A stretch of DNA of 64,000 nucleotides from Pseudosporangium ferrugineum (lineage in GTDB: Bacteria; Actinomycetota; Actinomycetes; Mycobacteriales; Micromonosporaceae), in contig NZ_PVZG01000003.1 of NCBI RefSeq assembly GCF_003002065.1, positions 456,724 through 520,723 of the forward strand. The letters are read 5' to 3'. The notes below the pieces were generated by a model. The model was not told the DNA's origin, did not search any database, and saw only the letters and a list, made by a program, of their open reading frames with translations. Shown here piece after piece: positions 44,460 to 54,885 of this stretch; position 1 is the stretch's first letter, and every line of letters starts with the position of its first letter. Position numbers and translations under genes: made by a program.

Positions 44460-45533
44460 ATGGCCAACCCGCTCACTCCTGACGTGCTCGTCGACCCGGT
44501 GGTGCTGACCCGCACCCTGGTCGACATCGAGTCCGTCTCGCGCGACGAGAAGGTCATCGCCGACTGCGTCGAGGACGTCCTGCGGCAGGCCCCGCACCTG
44601 CACACCGAACGCCTGCAGAACACGGTGATGGCCCGCACCGACCTGGGCCGCGACCAGCGCGTCGTGCTCGCCGGGCATCTCGACACCGTCCCGCTGCACG
44701 ACAACTTCCCGTCGACCGTGGTGGACGATCTGATCTACGGCTGCGGTACGGCGGACATGAAGTCGGGGGTCGCCCTCGCGCTGCACCTCGCCGCCACCCT
44801 GCCCGACCCGCGGTACGACCTCACCTTTCTCTTCTACGAGGCGGAGGAGATCGAGCACGAGTACAACGGGCTGAACCTGGTCGCGCGGGACCGCCCGGAG
44901 TGGCTGGTCGCGGACTTCGCCGTGCTGCTGGAGCCCACGTACGGGGTGGTCGAGGCGGGATGTCAGGGGACCATGCGGGCGCGGATCCGCACCCGGGGCC
45001 GCCGGGCGCACACCGCGCGGGCCTGGCGGGGCGTCAACGCGATCCACGCCATGGGCCCGCTGCTGCGGCGCCTGGAGGACTATCGCCCGCGCACCGTGAC
45101 CATCGACGGCTGTACGTACCGTGAGGGCCTGAGCGCCGTGGACATCGCCGGAGGGGTGGCCGGCAACGTGGTCCCGGACGAGTGCGCGATCGAGGTCAAC
45201 CTGCGCTTCGCTCCGGACCGTACGGAAGAACAGGCGTTGGATCATCTGCGCGAGGTCTTCGACGGGTTCGAGCTGGAGGTGACCGACTCCGCTCCCGGCG
45301 CCCTGCCGGGGCTGGACGCGGCGCCGGCCCGCGACTTCCTGACGGCGGTGGGCGCGGAGCCGGCGGCGAAACTGGGGTGGACGGACGTGTCGCGGTTCGC
45401 CGCCCTCGGCGTGCCGGCGCTGAACTACGGGCCCGGCGATCCGATGCTCGCGCACGCGCCGGACGAGCACGTGGAGATCGGCAAGATCCGGGACGGGGCC
45501 GCCACGCTGCACCGATGGCTGGCGGCGTACTGA
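44460..45533 (+). CDS. dapE: Succinyl-diaminopimelate desuccinylase (DapE)
   Basis: 357 residues from ATG 44460 (MANPLTPDVLVD); a GTG three codons upstream is possible. M20 family: GHLDTVP with metal-binding His and Asp, GTADMKSG, YEAEEIEHEYNG with catalytic Glu-Glu, and the dimerisation lid (GRRAHTARAWRGVNAIH). It follows DapD in the lysine pathway. It ends convergent with a small gene. Confidence 0.95.
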   Translation: MANPLTPDVLVDPVVLTRTLVDIESVSRDEKVIADCVEDVLRQAPHLHTERLQNTVMARTDLGRDQRVVLAGHLDTVPLHDNFPSTVVDDLIYGCGTADMKSGVALALHLAATLPDPRYDLTFLFYEAEEIEHEYNGLNLVARDRPEWLVADFAVLLEPTYGVVEAGCQGTMRARIRTRGRRAHTARAWRGVNAIHAMGPLLRRLEDYRPRTVTIDGCTYREGLSAVDIAGGVAGNVVPDECAIEVNLRFAPDRTEEQALDHLREVFDGFELEVTDSAPGALPGLDAAPARDFLTAVGAEPAAKLGWTDVSRFAALGVPALNYGPGDPMLAHAPDEHVEIGKIRDGAATLHRWLAAY

Positions 45534-45537
45534 AATC

Positions 45538-45699
45538 TCAGGGTTGGGCGGGCCGCGGGATCTCGACCGTGGTCTCGGGGTCGAAGGCCGGGTCGGCGGC
45601 CGGCGGCGGCAGGGCCAGGGCCATGCGGCGTTCCTCGACGACCAGGCGGATCCGCCGCTGCATGCGGCGCTGTGCCTTCATTCGCTCGTAACGGGTCAT
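45538..45699 (-). CDS. Small basic protein with acidic C-terminus
   Basis: 53 residues from ATG 45699, or GTG 45702, with AAGGAG in the ideal position upstream. MTRYERMKAQRRMQRRIRLV is a strongly basic helix; the rest is Pro-rich. I found it by translating the minus strand between dapE and the LOG gene. No family known; only 4 bp separate it from the convergent dapE stop. Confidence 0.55.
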   Translation of the reverse strand: MTRYERMKAQRRMQRRIRLVVEERRMALALPPPAADPAFDPETTVEIPRPAQP

Positions 45700-45896
45700 C
45701 ACGGTGGCTCCTTCGCCGAGATGCCCGGCCGGAGCCGGACGCCGTGCCTGCCGTGCGGGGTCGGTAACCGTACAGACGTTGCGGGGCTACCGTCGGTTGC
45801 TTCAATCTGGCAAAAAGGCCGCCACGCCGCAATCCTCTTGGCAAAACCCAACCGGTTATTCACCGGTTACAGACCGTCCGCACTACCGTGGATGCC

Positions 45897-46673
<777 letters not shown>

Positions 46674-46674
46674 C

Positions 46675-47223
46675 GTGGCGGCCGTCTGCGTCTTCTGCGC
46701 CTCCTCCAGCTTCCTCGACCCCAAGCACCTCGACCTCGCCACCGCGTTCGGCAAGGCGCTCGGCCCCCGCGGCCACTCGCTCGTCTCGGGCGGCGGCCGC
46801 GTCGGCATGATGGGCGCGGTCGCCGACGGCGCCCGCGCGTCCGGCGCGCACACCCTCGGCGTGATCCCGCAGTCCCTCGTGGACCTCGAGGTCGCCGACA
46901 CCGCCGCCGACGAACTGCTGGTCACCACGGACATGGGCGCCCGCAAGAACCTGATGATCGAGCGCTCGGACGCCTTCGTCACCCTGCCGGGCGGCCTCGG
47001 CACCCTCGACGAACTGTTCGAGGTCTGGACCACGGCGACCCTCGGCCTGCACCGCAAGCCGATCGTGGTCCTGGACCCGGACGGCTTCTACGCGGGCCTC
47101 TGGTCCTGGCTCGGCGGGATCACCGAGACGGCCTTCGTCCGCTCCGCGGCACTCGCCCAGGTGACGCTGGCGACCTCGATCGACGCGGCCCTGGACACGA
47201 TCGAGCGCAGCCTCGCCGGGTGA
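46675..47223 (+). CDS. LOG family protein (TIGR00730), short form
   Basis: 182 residues, GTG one base after the previous stop. Motifs SGGGRVGMMGAVADGA and PGGLGTLDELFEV. It is the compact form of the family. Tandem LOG genes may form one complex or have different substrate preferences. The stop is directly abutted by the lysG stop on the other strand (TGATCA). Confidence 0.93.
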   Translation: MAAVCVFCASSSFLDPKHLDLATAFGKALGPRGHSLVSGGGRVGMMGAVADGARASGAHTLGVIPQSLVDLEVADTAADELLVTTDMGARKNLMIERSDAFVTLPGGLGTLDELFEVWTTATLGLHRKPIVVLDPDGFYAGLWSWLGGITETAFVRSAALAQVTLATSIDAALDTIERSLAG

Positions 47224-48078
47224 TCAGCGCAGGGCGGCGGCCGCGGCGGTCTTGACGGCTTCGGTGAGGGCCGCCAGCATCGTGGATTCCATGCGCCAGA
47301 ACTGCCAGTAGAGCGGGACGTCCAGGTGCCGTCCCGGGGTCAGCTCCTCGAGCCGGCCGGCGGCGACGTCCTCGTCCGCGATCCGCTCCGGCACCAGGCC
47401 CCAGCCGAGGCCGAGGCGGATCGCGTCGACGAACGCCGCCGCGGCCGGGACGTAGTGGATCGGCGGGTCGAGGTGGCGGCGGGTCAGGGACGCGAGGAAG
47501 CGGTGCTGGAGTCGGTCCTTGCGGTTGAAGACGATCATCGGCGTGGTGTCGAAGCCGGCGAACGCGCCCGGGGCGGCCATCGCCCGGTAGCGCATCGCGC
47601 CCAGGGGTTCGACCCGGCAGCCCTGGACCGGGGTGTGCTGGCCGGTGACCGCGGCCATGGCCGTACCGGCGCGGAGCAGGTCGGCGGTGTGGTCCTGGTC
47701 CTCCTGGTGCAGGTCGAAGCTCAGGGCGAGCTCGGCGGGGACCGCGGCCAGCGCCGTCAGGAACCAGGTGAGCAGGGAGTCGGCGTTGACCACCACGGTC
47801 GCCCGGGTACGCCCACCGCCGCCCAGCGCACCGCGCGCCGCGTCCAGCGCCTCCCGTTCGAGCAGGGCGACCTGGCCGGCGAGGCGGACGAGGGCCTGGC
47901 CCGCCTCGGTCGGTTCGGCGGGCTTGGCGCGGCGCACGAGGACCTGCCCCACCGCCTGTTCCAGGGCCTTGATCCGCTGGCTCACCGCCGACGGGGTCAC
48001 GTGCAGCGCCCGGGCGGCGGCGTCGAAGCTGCCCTCCTCGATGACCGCCTGGAACGTGGTCAGCTGCACGGCGTCCAT
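47224..48078 (-). CDS. lysG: LysG/ArgP-type LysR regulator
   Basis: 284 residues. LysR helix-turn-helix (SFDAAARALHVTPSAVSQRIKALE, ~16-39) and an effector domain with the ArgP-like layout. It is divergent from a lysE-type exporter, the usual LysG-LysE arrangement where LysG activates export of lysine/arginine. Its stop touches the LOG stop. Confidence 0.92.
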   Translation of the reverse strand: MDAVQLTTFQAVIEEGSFDAAARALHVTPSAVSQRIKALEQAVGQVLVRRAKPAEPTEAGQALVRLAGQVALLEREALDAARGALGGGGRTRATVVVNADSLLTWFLTALAAVPAELALSFDLHQEDQDHTADLLRAGTAMAAVTGQHTPVQGCRVEPLGAMRYRAMAAPGAFAGFDTTPMIVFNRKDRLQHRFLASLTRRHLDPPIHYVPAAAAFVDAIRLGLGWGLVPERIADEDVAAGRLEELTPGRHLDVPLYWQFWRMESTMLAALTEAVKTAAAAALR

Positions 48079-48146
48079 CAGATTTCCTTAAGTTCCTGAA
48101 GAATCATTAGCTGGAGTACACCACCGCGGCGGCCTAGCGTCGAGCC
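48079..48146. promoter_or_regulatory. lysG-lysE divergent control region
   Basis: 68 bp between the divergent starts, including the AT-rich CTTAAGTTCCTGAAG with dyad symmetry and TCATTAGC beside it. A LysR-type T-N11-A site is expected in this short interval; LysG binding is inferred. Confidence 0.5.
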
Positions 48147-48740
48147 ATGGTCACCTCCGCGCTCGCCGGTTTCGCCGCGTCCCTCGTGCTCATCGTCGCC
48201 ATCGGGGCGCAGAACGCCTTCGTGCTGCGCCAAGGGCTGCGCCGGGAGCACGTCGTACCCGTGGTGCTGACCTGCGCGATCTCGGACCTGGCGCTGATCG
48301 CCGCCGGCATCGCCGGCCTGGGCGCCGTCGTGGCGGCCCGTCCCGGGTTGGTCACGGTGATCCGGTGGGCCGGCGCCGCTTTCCTGCTCGCGTACGCGGT
48401 CCTGGCGGCACGGCGAGCGGCCCGCCCGGCCGCCCTCACCCCCACCGACCGCGCCCCCGCCACCCTGCGCGCGACCCTGCTGACCTGCCTCGCCCTGACC
48501 TACCTCAACCCGCACGTCTACCTCGACACCGTGCTCCTGCTCGGCTCGGTCGCGCAGCAGCACCCGCACCAGTGGCTGTTCGGCCTCGGCGCCGCGGCGG
48601 CCAGCGCGGTGTGGTTCACGGCCCTGGGGCTGGGCGCGCGGCGGCTGGCGCCCGTACTGAACAGGCCCGCCGCCTGGCGGATCCTGGACGGCCTGATCGC
48701 AGCCGTCATGGCCGGCCTGGCCGTGGCCCTGCTGGTCTGA
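48147..48740 (+). CDS. lysE: LysE-type amino acid exporter
   Basis: 197 residues, six predicted membrane segments. Signature [17 protein letters not shown] (~19-35) and a later [12 protein letters not shown] match LysE/ArgO. It expels excess lysine or arginine. Regulation by the divergent LysG is expected. Confidence 0.93.
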   Translation: MVTSALAGFAASLVLIVAIGAQNAFVLRQGLRREHVVPVVLTCAISDLALIAAGIAGLGAVVAARPGLVTVIRWAGAAFLLAYAVLAARRAARPAALTPTDRAPATLRATLLTCLALTYLNPHVYLDTVLLLGSVAQQHPHQWLFGLGAAAASAVWFTALGLGARRLAPVLNRPAAWRILDGLIAAVMAGLAVALLV

Positions 48741-48779
48741 GCCTCACTCCCGGCCGCGCCGTGCGGTCCGAGGCAGCCG

Positions 48780-49766
48780 TCATGCCCGGCCGAGGCGCAG
48801 GGTGCCGACGCCGGCCACCGCGTCCAGGTCGACCCGGTTCCGGCTGGCACCCCAGTCCGGGCTGAGGAACGCCGCTCCCCGGGCCACGCCGTCGTCCGTA
48901 CGCCCGTCGAACTTGACCTGCCCCGCACCGCGCCGGGTACGGACCCGGACCGGCACGCTCGGCGCGGCCGACACCTCGAACTGGTTCACCCCGCCGGACA
49001 TCCGGATCGGCAGGGTGCCGTCCGGGCGGGGCAGGGTGAGTTCGAGGCGGGTGGCGCCGCCCACCAGGTTCACCCCCTCGATCCGGGCCCCGCCGAGGTC
49101 GAAGGCACCACGCTGGACGCCGCCGGTCATCGTCAGCCGCCACCGGACCGCGGTGTTCAGCAGCACCTCGACCTCGTCCTTGCCGCGCTGGCCGCTGCGC
49201 TCCAGGAAGAGCCGCACGGCGGTGTCCTCGACGGTGACCCGCGGCAGCACGCTGCCGCCCTCCGGCGTGGTGACCCGGTAGAGGTCGTCGCCCAGGTCGG
49301 TGGTGCGCAGCCGCAGCACCCTGGTGTCGCTGACCAGCTCGAAGCTCGCCCGGTCGAGGCCGGACACGGGCGCGGCCAGCCTGTTCCGGACGGGCGCCGC
49401 GGTGGTCGTCGTCCGGGCCACCGGGGGCGGCGCGGCGGCCGGCCGCGGCGGGTCGGTACGCCGCGTGAGATACGCACCGGCCACACCCCCGGCGGCCAGC
49501 AACACCACGACCGTGACCAGCACCAGCCCGGTACGCCGCCGCCGGGGCCGGGGCGCGGGCGCGACGGGCTGCCGGTGCGGGCGCGGCGGCACGGCGGGGG
49601 CCACGGGGGCCTGCCGGTGCGGGGCGTCCGGCCAGTAGTCCGAGATGGAGGGCAGCGCGGCCGGCATCGGCGGCTCGGGGACGTACGCGGGCGGGACGGC
49701 GTTCGGCCGCCGGTAGAGGGCGTCGCGGTCGGAGCGGGGGCGGTCTGCGGGCGGGAGATGGTCCAC
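48780..49766 (-). CDS. Membrane-anchored protein with beta-rich exodomain
   Basis: 328 residues from GTG 49766, with GAGGGAG upstream. A Pro/Arg-rich cytoplasmic head (~1-80), one membrane helix (~80-100, TGLVLVTVVVLLAAGGVAGA), a Pro/Ala/Thr-rich linker and a beta-rich C-terminal domain with repeated glycine turns (GGVQRGAFDLGGARIEGVN), somewhat DUF4097-like. It is divergent from the next gene, which also has a Pro-rich head and one helix. Function unknown. Confidence 0.82.
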   Translation of the reverse strand: MDHLPPADRPRSDRDALYRRPNAVPPAYVPEPPMPAALPSISDYWPDAPHRQAPVAPAVPPRPHRQPVAPAPRPRRRRTGLVLVTVVVLLAAGGVAGAYLTRRTDPPRPAAAPPPVARTTTTAAPVRNRLAAPVSGLDRASFELVSDTRVLRLRTTDLGDDLYRVTTPEGGSVLPRVTVEDTAVRLFLERSGQRGKDEVEVLLNTAVRWRLTMTGGVQRGAFDLGGARIEGVNLVGGATRLELTLPRPDGTLPIRMSGGVNQFEVSAAPSVPVRVRTRRGAGQVKFDGRTDDGVARGAAFLSPDWGASRNRVDLDAVAGVGTLRLGRA

Positions 49767-49951
49767 GGCGGAACTCCCTCGGGGCGGCGGTCTTCCCCCG
49801 TCACTACGGATCAGCGCCCTCCGCGGATCGATCACCCGCGGTGTTCGCAAGATTGCCTCTTGCCATCGGCCGTCTTCGCATCGACCATTACTTGCGCCCC
49901 CACGGCCCGCGCTTTCGCGCGGCTTGCCGGCTATTCATCGAACGGACGCCG

Positions 49952-50818
49952 ATGCCCCCTGAGGATCGTCCTTCGCCCGGACCTCCGCACGAGGAATGGG
50001 TATCCCCGGTGCAATATTTTGCCCCGGCGAATCGCCCCACCACCACGCTTCCTCCGATGCCCCCGCCGGCCGACCGGCCCCTGGTGGGCGGGCGACCCGG
50101 CGCGGCCCTGGTCGCCCTCGCGCTGCTCGCGGTGGCCGGCGCCGTCGCCATCGCGCTCATGCCGGGGCCCGGGTCCCAGCGTGCCCAGTTCGTGCCGATG
50201 CCGCCGATCCCGCCGGTGCCCGACGCGGCACCGCGGGCGTCGGCGACCACCTCGGCCGCTCCCTCGGCCACCCGTCCGGCCCGGCCGCCGATCGAGCCGG
50301 TCGCCGACGAGTCCGAGCAGGTCACGGCGCCGCGCACCCGCGCGCCGTCGACCGGGACGGGCACCAGCACGCCCAAGCCCTCGTCGAAGCCGCCCGTCGC
50401 GGGGTTCGTCGCCGGCACCACGATCGGGCTGTCGCCGGCGGGCGACCCGGGCAGCCGGGTACGCCACCACGACTTCCGCGGCCGGGTGGACCGGATCGAC
50501 GCGCGCAGCCCGGCCGGGGACCGCGCCGATTCCCGGTTCCGCGTACGCCGGGGCGCCGCCGACGCCCGATGCGTGTCCTTCGAAGCGGTGAACCTCCCCG
50601 GGTTCTTCCTGCGCCACCGCAATTTCGAATTGCGTCTCGAGCGGTTCGACGGCACACCCCTGTTCGCCGCCGACAGCACGTTCTGCCCGGCGTCCCGGGG
50701 AGGCGGCATCTACGCATTGCGATCAGTCAACTACCCGGACCGCTACATCTCCCGGTACCAGTCCTCGCTGTACCTGGCCCCGATCGCCACCGGATTCACG
50801 GTCCGCCCGCCGCTCTGA
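49952..50818 (+). CDS. Membrane-anchored AbfB-domain protein
   Basis: 288 residues from ATG 49952. Pro-rich head (~1-50), one membrane helix (~53-71), a Thr/Ser/Pro/Ala linker (to ~155) and a C-terminal domain with RVRHHDFRGRVDRIDA, FEAVNLPGFFLRHRNF and SVNYPDRYISRYQSSL, repeated motifs of AbfB (arabinose-binding beta-trefoil) domains. It may bind arabinose-containing polymers of the cell surface or plant litter. No catalytic domain is present. Confidence 0.85.
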   Translation: MPPEDRPSPGPPHEEWVSPVQYFAPANRPTTTLPPMPPPADRPLVGGRPGAALVALALLAVAGAVAIALMPGPGSQRAQFVPMPPIPPVPDAAPRASATTSAAPSATRPARPPIEPVADESEQVTAPRTRAPSTGTGTSTPKPSSKPPVAGFVAGTTIGLSPAGDPGSRVRHHDFRGRVDRIDARSPAGDRADSRFRVRRGAADARCVSFEAVNLPGFFLRHRNFELRLERFDGTPLFAADSTFCPASRGGGIYALRSVNYPDRYISRYQSSLYLAPIATGFTVRPPL

Positions 50819-50869
50819 GGTGTTTCGACGATCATCGAGCGATTTGCACCTATCGAGTACACCGGGCGC

Positions 50870-53590
50870 ATGCGCAGACTTGTCGTGTCGGCCGCGCTCG
50901 CCGCGGCACTGATAGTGGGGACGGGCGGGCAGGCGCACGCCGCCCCGCCGCCCGGCCCCGCGGGTTCCTCCGGCGGGTGGTCCGTCGAGGGAGGCCACCT
51001 CACCTGGCGCTCGGACGAGCGGGTGCCGATGGGCGACGCCGAGGTCGAGTTCTGGTCCGGCGGGCGGCTGCTCGGCCGGCCGAAGGCGGCGCCCGACCGG
51101 AAGACCTTCACGCTCGACCTGGACCGGGCGGCCGGCCTCGGCTCGCTGGAGGTGCGGGCCGGCGGCCGGCGCCTCGACCAGGCCGCGCCGGCGGCCCATC
51201 GCCGGTCCGTCGCCCCCGAGCCCGTGGTCCCGGGGCCGGCGAAGGCGAACGCCGTCGACCCGGGGAAGAAGGGGCCCTACCGGACCGTCCAGGGTGAGTA
51301 CACGCTCCCCGGCATCAAGCTGCCGGACCTCCCCGAGAAGGTCGAGATGCAGGCCGTGGTCGTGGCGCCGAAGGGTGCACCCGGCAAGCGCCCGCTCGCC
51401 CTGTTCCTGCACGGCCGGCACTACCTGTGCTTCGCCGGGCCCGACGACCTGGGCGATCAGACCTGGCCGTGCCCGGCCGGTTCCCAGCCCATCCCGAGCC
51501 ACCGCGGCTACCTCCAGGCCCAGGAACTGCTCGCGTCGCAGGGCTACGTGACCGTCTCCATCTCGGCCAACGGCATCAACGGCCAGGACAACGAGTACGC
51601 CGCCGACCGCGGCGCGCAGGCCCGTTCCTCGCTGGTCCGCAACCACCTCGCGAAGTGGGCGGACTGGGCGGGCAGCGGCCGGGCGGGCGCCCCCGCGATC
51701 GTCCGGTCCGCGCCCCGCGCCGACCTGTCGCGGGTGTTCCTGATGGGCCACTCCCGCGGCGGCGAGGGCGTGAGCCGGGCGGCGATGGACACGCTCACCC
51801 CGCCGCCGGCCGCGCAGGAGGGCTACCACGGCAGGGTGCGCTGGACGATCCGCGGCATGCTGCTGATCGGACCCACGATCTTCGGCCAGAACCCCGTGCC
51901 GGACGTGCCCTCGGCGACGATCCTGCCCGGCTGCGACGGCGACGTCTCGGACCTCCAGGGCCAGATGTTCATCGACGAGACGCGCGGCGTCGGCAAGGGC
52001 CGGGCGTTGCAGAGCTCCCTGTACGTGATCGGCGCCAACCACAACTTCTTCAACACCGAGTGGACGCCGGGACAGGCGGTCGCCCCGGCCGAGGACGACT
52101 TCTTCACCGAGGAGCCGGACGCGGTCTGCACCCCCGGCCGGCCCACCCGGCTGACCGCCCAGCAGCAGCAGAACGCCGGTGCCACGTACATCGCGGCCGC
52201 GGCGCGGCTGTTCGTGGGCGGCGACGACCGGGTACGCCCGCTGCTCGACGGCACCGGCGTACGCGCGCCGTCCGCCGACCCGGCGCGGGTGCTCAGCCAC
52301 GCGCTGGGCGGGCGGCGTACCGCGGCGCTGCTGCCGGACCCGTCGATGAAGACCACCGGCGGGGCCCGCATCTGCGAGCAGATCACCGCCGACGCCGCCG
52401 AGGTCTGCCTCGACGACGAGGACTGGACCGTCCGGTCGGCGCACTTCGTGTCGTTCGGGGACCTGCCGTCGGAGGCCGGCCGGTACGCCGCCGAGCTGAC
52501 GTGGTCGGCCGCGGGCAGGCCGATGACGCTGAAGCCGGCGCGCCCGGTGTCGCTGGCCGGCTCCCGGGACCTCGCGCTGCGGCTCATGGTCCCGCCGAAC
52601 ACCGCCGGCACCCGCTTCGGCGTCGCCGTGACCGACACCCGTGGCCGGCGTACGGCGCTGGGCGACGTGACCGTCGACGGGCTGCCGGGCACCGGTCACA
52701 CCACGTCGCACTGGGCCCGCGAGGTGCGGGTGCCGCTCAAGAGGCTGTCCGGCAAGGTCGCGGCGTTCGAGGTGACGCCGCGTACCGCCGCCGGCCGCGC
52801 CTGGCTGATCGACGCGTGGGGCTGGCAGCCCGGCACGCCGGCACCGCAGGCGACGTCGCTGCCCCGGATCGACATCGGCGACCTGACCGTGGACGAGGGC
52901 GACGCGGGCACCCGGACGTACGTCGTCCCGGTGCGGATCTCCGGCCGGGGCGACGGCAAAGTCCGGTTCTTCGAGGTGGACGCGGTCACCAACCGGGTGA
53001 CGTCCCGGCTGGTCCCGGTGCACCGCCGCCAGCGGGCGATCCGGATCCCGGTCGAGGTGAAGGGCGACACCCTGTTCGGCTGGGACGAGGGCACCACCGT
53101 GCTGGCGAAGGCGGAACGCGGCCTGGTGATCGGCGACTACGTCGGCGGCGTCCGGGTCAGCAACGACGACCCCATGCCCACCGTCACGGTCAGGGCCCTG
53201 GCCGACAGGGTCGCCGAGGGCGGCACGCTGCGCTGGGAGTACACGCTCTCGGCGGCGGCCGAGACGGACTTCTCGTTCGGGGCCTTCCCGGTGAAGCCGA
53301 CCGCCGGCACCGAGTTGTCCAGCACCGACGTGGACCCGCAGTGGTTCCGTGACCACGCCTACGGGGAGGAGCCCGAGCCGTCCCGCCCGCTGTCGGAGAC
53401 CTGGCTGACGCCGTACGTGGACATCCCGGCCGGCCGGACCAGCGCCGAGCTGGCCGTGCCGACGGTGGCCGACAGTCTCGCCGAGGGCGAGGAGGTCGTC
53501 GAGCTTTCCTCGTCGATCCCGGCGGCACCGGCCCGCCAGGAGCCCGACGATCCCGAGGAGATCCGGCTCATCGGCACCGTGACCGACTGA
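50870..53590 (+). CDS. Secreted alpha/beta hydrolase with Calx-beta-like region
   Basis: 906 residues. Signal peptide with cleavage near QAHAA (~24). An alpha/beta-hydrolase domain (~150-480) has LFLHGRHYL for the oxyanion region, GHSRGGEG with the nucleophile Ser (~289) and a later ANHNFF that could supply the His. The C-terminal ~230 residues hold Calx-beta-like repeats (IDIGDLTVDEGDAG, VRVSNDDPMPTVTV). Substrate unknown; an esterase or lipase acting outside the cell is inferred. Confidence 0.88.
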   Translation: MRRLVVSAALAAALIVGTGGQAHAAPPPGPAGSSGGWSVEGGHLTWRSDERVPMGDAEVEFWSGGRLLGRPKAAPDRKTFTLDLDRAAGLGSLEVRAGGRRLDQAAPAAHRRSVAPEPVVPGPAKANAVDPGKKGPYRTVQGEYTLPGIKLPDLPEKVEMQAVVVAPKGAPGKRPLALFLHGRHYLCFAGPDDLGDQTWPCPAGSQPIPSHRGYLQAQELLASQGYVTVSISANGINGQDNEYAADRGAQARSSLVRNHLAKWADWAGSGRAGAPAIVRSAPRADLSRVFLMGHSRGGEGVSRAAMDTLTPPPAAQEGYHGRVRWTIRGMLLIGPTIFGQNPVPDVPSATILPGCDGDVSDLQGQMFIDETRGVGKGRALQSSLYVIGANHNFFNTEWTPGQAVAPAEDDFFTEEPDAVCTPGRPTRLTAQQQQNAGATYIAAAARLFVGGDDRVRPLLDGTGVRAPSADPARVLSHALGGRRTAALLPDPSMKTTGGARICEQITADAAEVCLDDEDWTVRSAHFVSFGDLPSEAGRYAAELTWSAAGRPMTLKPARPVSLAGSRDLALRLMVPPNTAGTRFGVAVTDTRGRRTALGDVTVDGLPGTGHTTSHWAREVRVPLKRLSGKVAAFEVTPRTAAGRAWLIDAWGWQPGTPAPQATSLPRIDIGDLTVDEGDAGTRTYVVPVRISGRGDGKVRFFEVDAVTNRVTSRLVPVHRRQRAIRIPVEVKGDTLFGWDEGTTVLAKAERGLVIGDYVGGVRVSNDDPMPTVTVRALADRVAEGGTLRWEYTLSAAAETDFSFGAFPVKPTAGTELSSTDVDPQWFRDHAYGEEPEPSRPLSETWLTPYVDIPAGRTSAELAVPTVADSLAEGEEVVELSSSIPAAPARQEPDDPEEIRLIGTVTD

Positions 53591-53663
53591 TCCACTCCTC
53601 CGGGCGGCATGCTTGACCCTCGACCTTGTCGAGGCGGCAGGGTTCCGGGCTGTGGAGAGCACG

Positions 53664-54701
53664 ATGTACGGGATCGGCGAGGTGGCGCGGGCCAGTGGGC
53701 TCGGCGTCAGCGCCCTGCGGTTCTACGACCGGGCGGGCGTGCTCGTCCCGGCCGAGGTCGACCCGGCGACCGGCTACCGGCGGTACCGCGCGGAGCAGAT
53801 CCGCGCGGCCCGCCTGGTGGCCGGCCTGCGCCGGGTCGGCATGCCGGTCGCCGACATCGGCCGCGCCGTGTCGGAGCTCGGCCGTGCCGACGCCGTCCGC
53901 AAGCTGCTCGACGAGCACCTGCGGCGGCTCGAGGACGGCCTCACCGACGCCCGGCGCGAGCTCTCCCGACTCCATCACCTGCTGGATCTCGAGGAGACCG
54001 CCATGACCCGGATCACCCTGCCCGCCGCCGCGCTCGCCGCCGCCCTGGACGCCGTACGGTTCGCCGCCTCGGCCGACCCCGCCCTGCCCATGCTCAACGG
54101 CGTCCTGCTGGATGTGGAGAACGGCGTCCTGACCGTGGTCGCCACCGATCGCTACCGGCTCGCCGTGGCCGAGGCCGCCGTCACCACCGACGGGCCCCCG
54201 GTGCGGGTCGTCGCCCCGCTGACCTTCGTCGACGAGCTGCGGCCGGCGCTCACCGGCACCGTCACGCTGGACCTCGGCCCGGAGTCCCTGGCCGCCGAGA
54301 CCCCGGACCGCCGGCTGACCGCCGAGCCGCTCGACGTCGACTATCCGGATCTCCGCCGCCTGCTCCAGGCCGGCGCCGCGGAGCCCCGGCGCATCACGAT
54401 CGACGTGCCGGCCCTGCGCACCATCGTCGGCGGGGCGGCGACCGTGACGCGCGAGCACGAGGGCGTCACGTTCGACGTGGCGATCCTGACCCTCGATCCC
54501 ACCGGCGCGGTCCGCGTCGCCGAGGAGGACGCCTGGGCCGCGGACGAGGAGGCGCACGTGGCGGTCAACCGCGAATTCCTGCTGCAGGCGCTCGACGCCG
54601 GCGCGGCCGGGCAACTCGTGCTCGAGCTCGACGGCCCGATCAAGCCGCTGGTCGTACGGGGGGAAGGGAGCTACTCACTGCTCATGCCGGTCCGTCGCTG
54701 A
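53664..54701 (+). CDS. MerR-DNA polymerase III beta-clamp fusion
   Basis: 345 residues from ATG 53664, with GGAGAG upstream. Residues 1-70 are a MerR helix-turn-helix (GIGEVARASGLGVSALRFYDRAG...GYRRYRA), followed by a coiled coil (~75-112). From ~114 the sequence is DnaN-like: LPMLNGVLLDVENGVLTVV, VATDRYRLAVAEA, and it ends LLMPVRR as clamps do. The length allows two clamp-like domains rather than three. A DNA-binding regulator with a clamp fold, not a replicative clamp, is inferred. Confidence 0.9.
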   Translation: MYGIGEVARASGLGVSALRFYDRAGVLVPAEVDPATGYRRYRAEQIRAARLVAGLRRVGMPVADIGRAVSELGRADAVRKLLDEHLRRLEDGLTDARRELSRLHHLLDLEETAMTRITLPAAALAAALDAVRFAASADPALPMLNGVLLDVENGVLTVVATDRYRLAVAEAAVTTDGPPVRVVAPLTFVDELRPALTGTVTLDLGPESLAAETPDRRLTAEPLDVDYPDLRRLLQAGAAEPRRITIDVPALRTIVGGAATVTREHEGVTFDVAILTLDPTGAVRVAEEDAWAADEEAHVAVNREFLLQALDAGAAGQLVLELDGPIKPLVVRGEGSYSLLMPVRR

Positions 54702-54885
54702 AAGCCGGTCACGGCGACCGTAAAGAACGTGTAGCGTCGTCACAGTACAGCTAGTACGATCCCTGCTCTGATCTCGATCGAACCGTTCCTACCAGCCACT
54801 CTCAGTCCTGAAGCCCACATGCCGATCAAGTAGTAGTGACGTCAGCCGCTACCGGCTGGCACCGACGCGGCCCGGGCAGGTTGCC

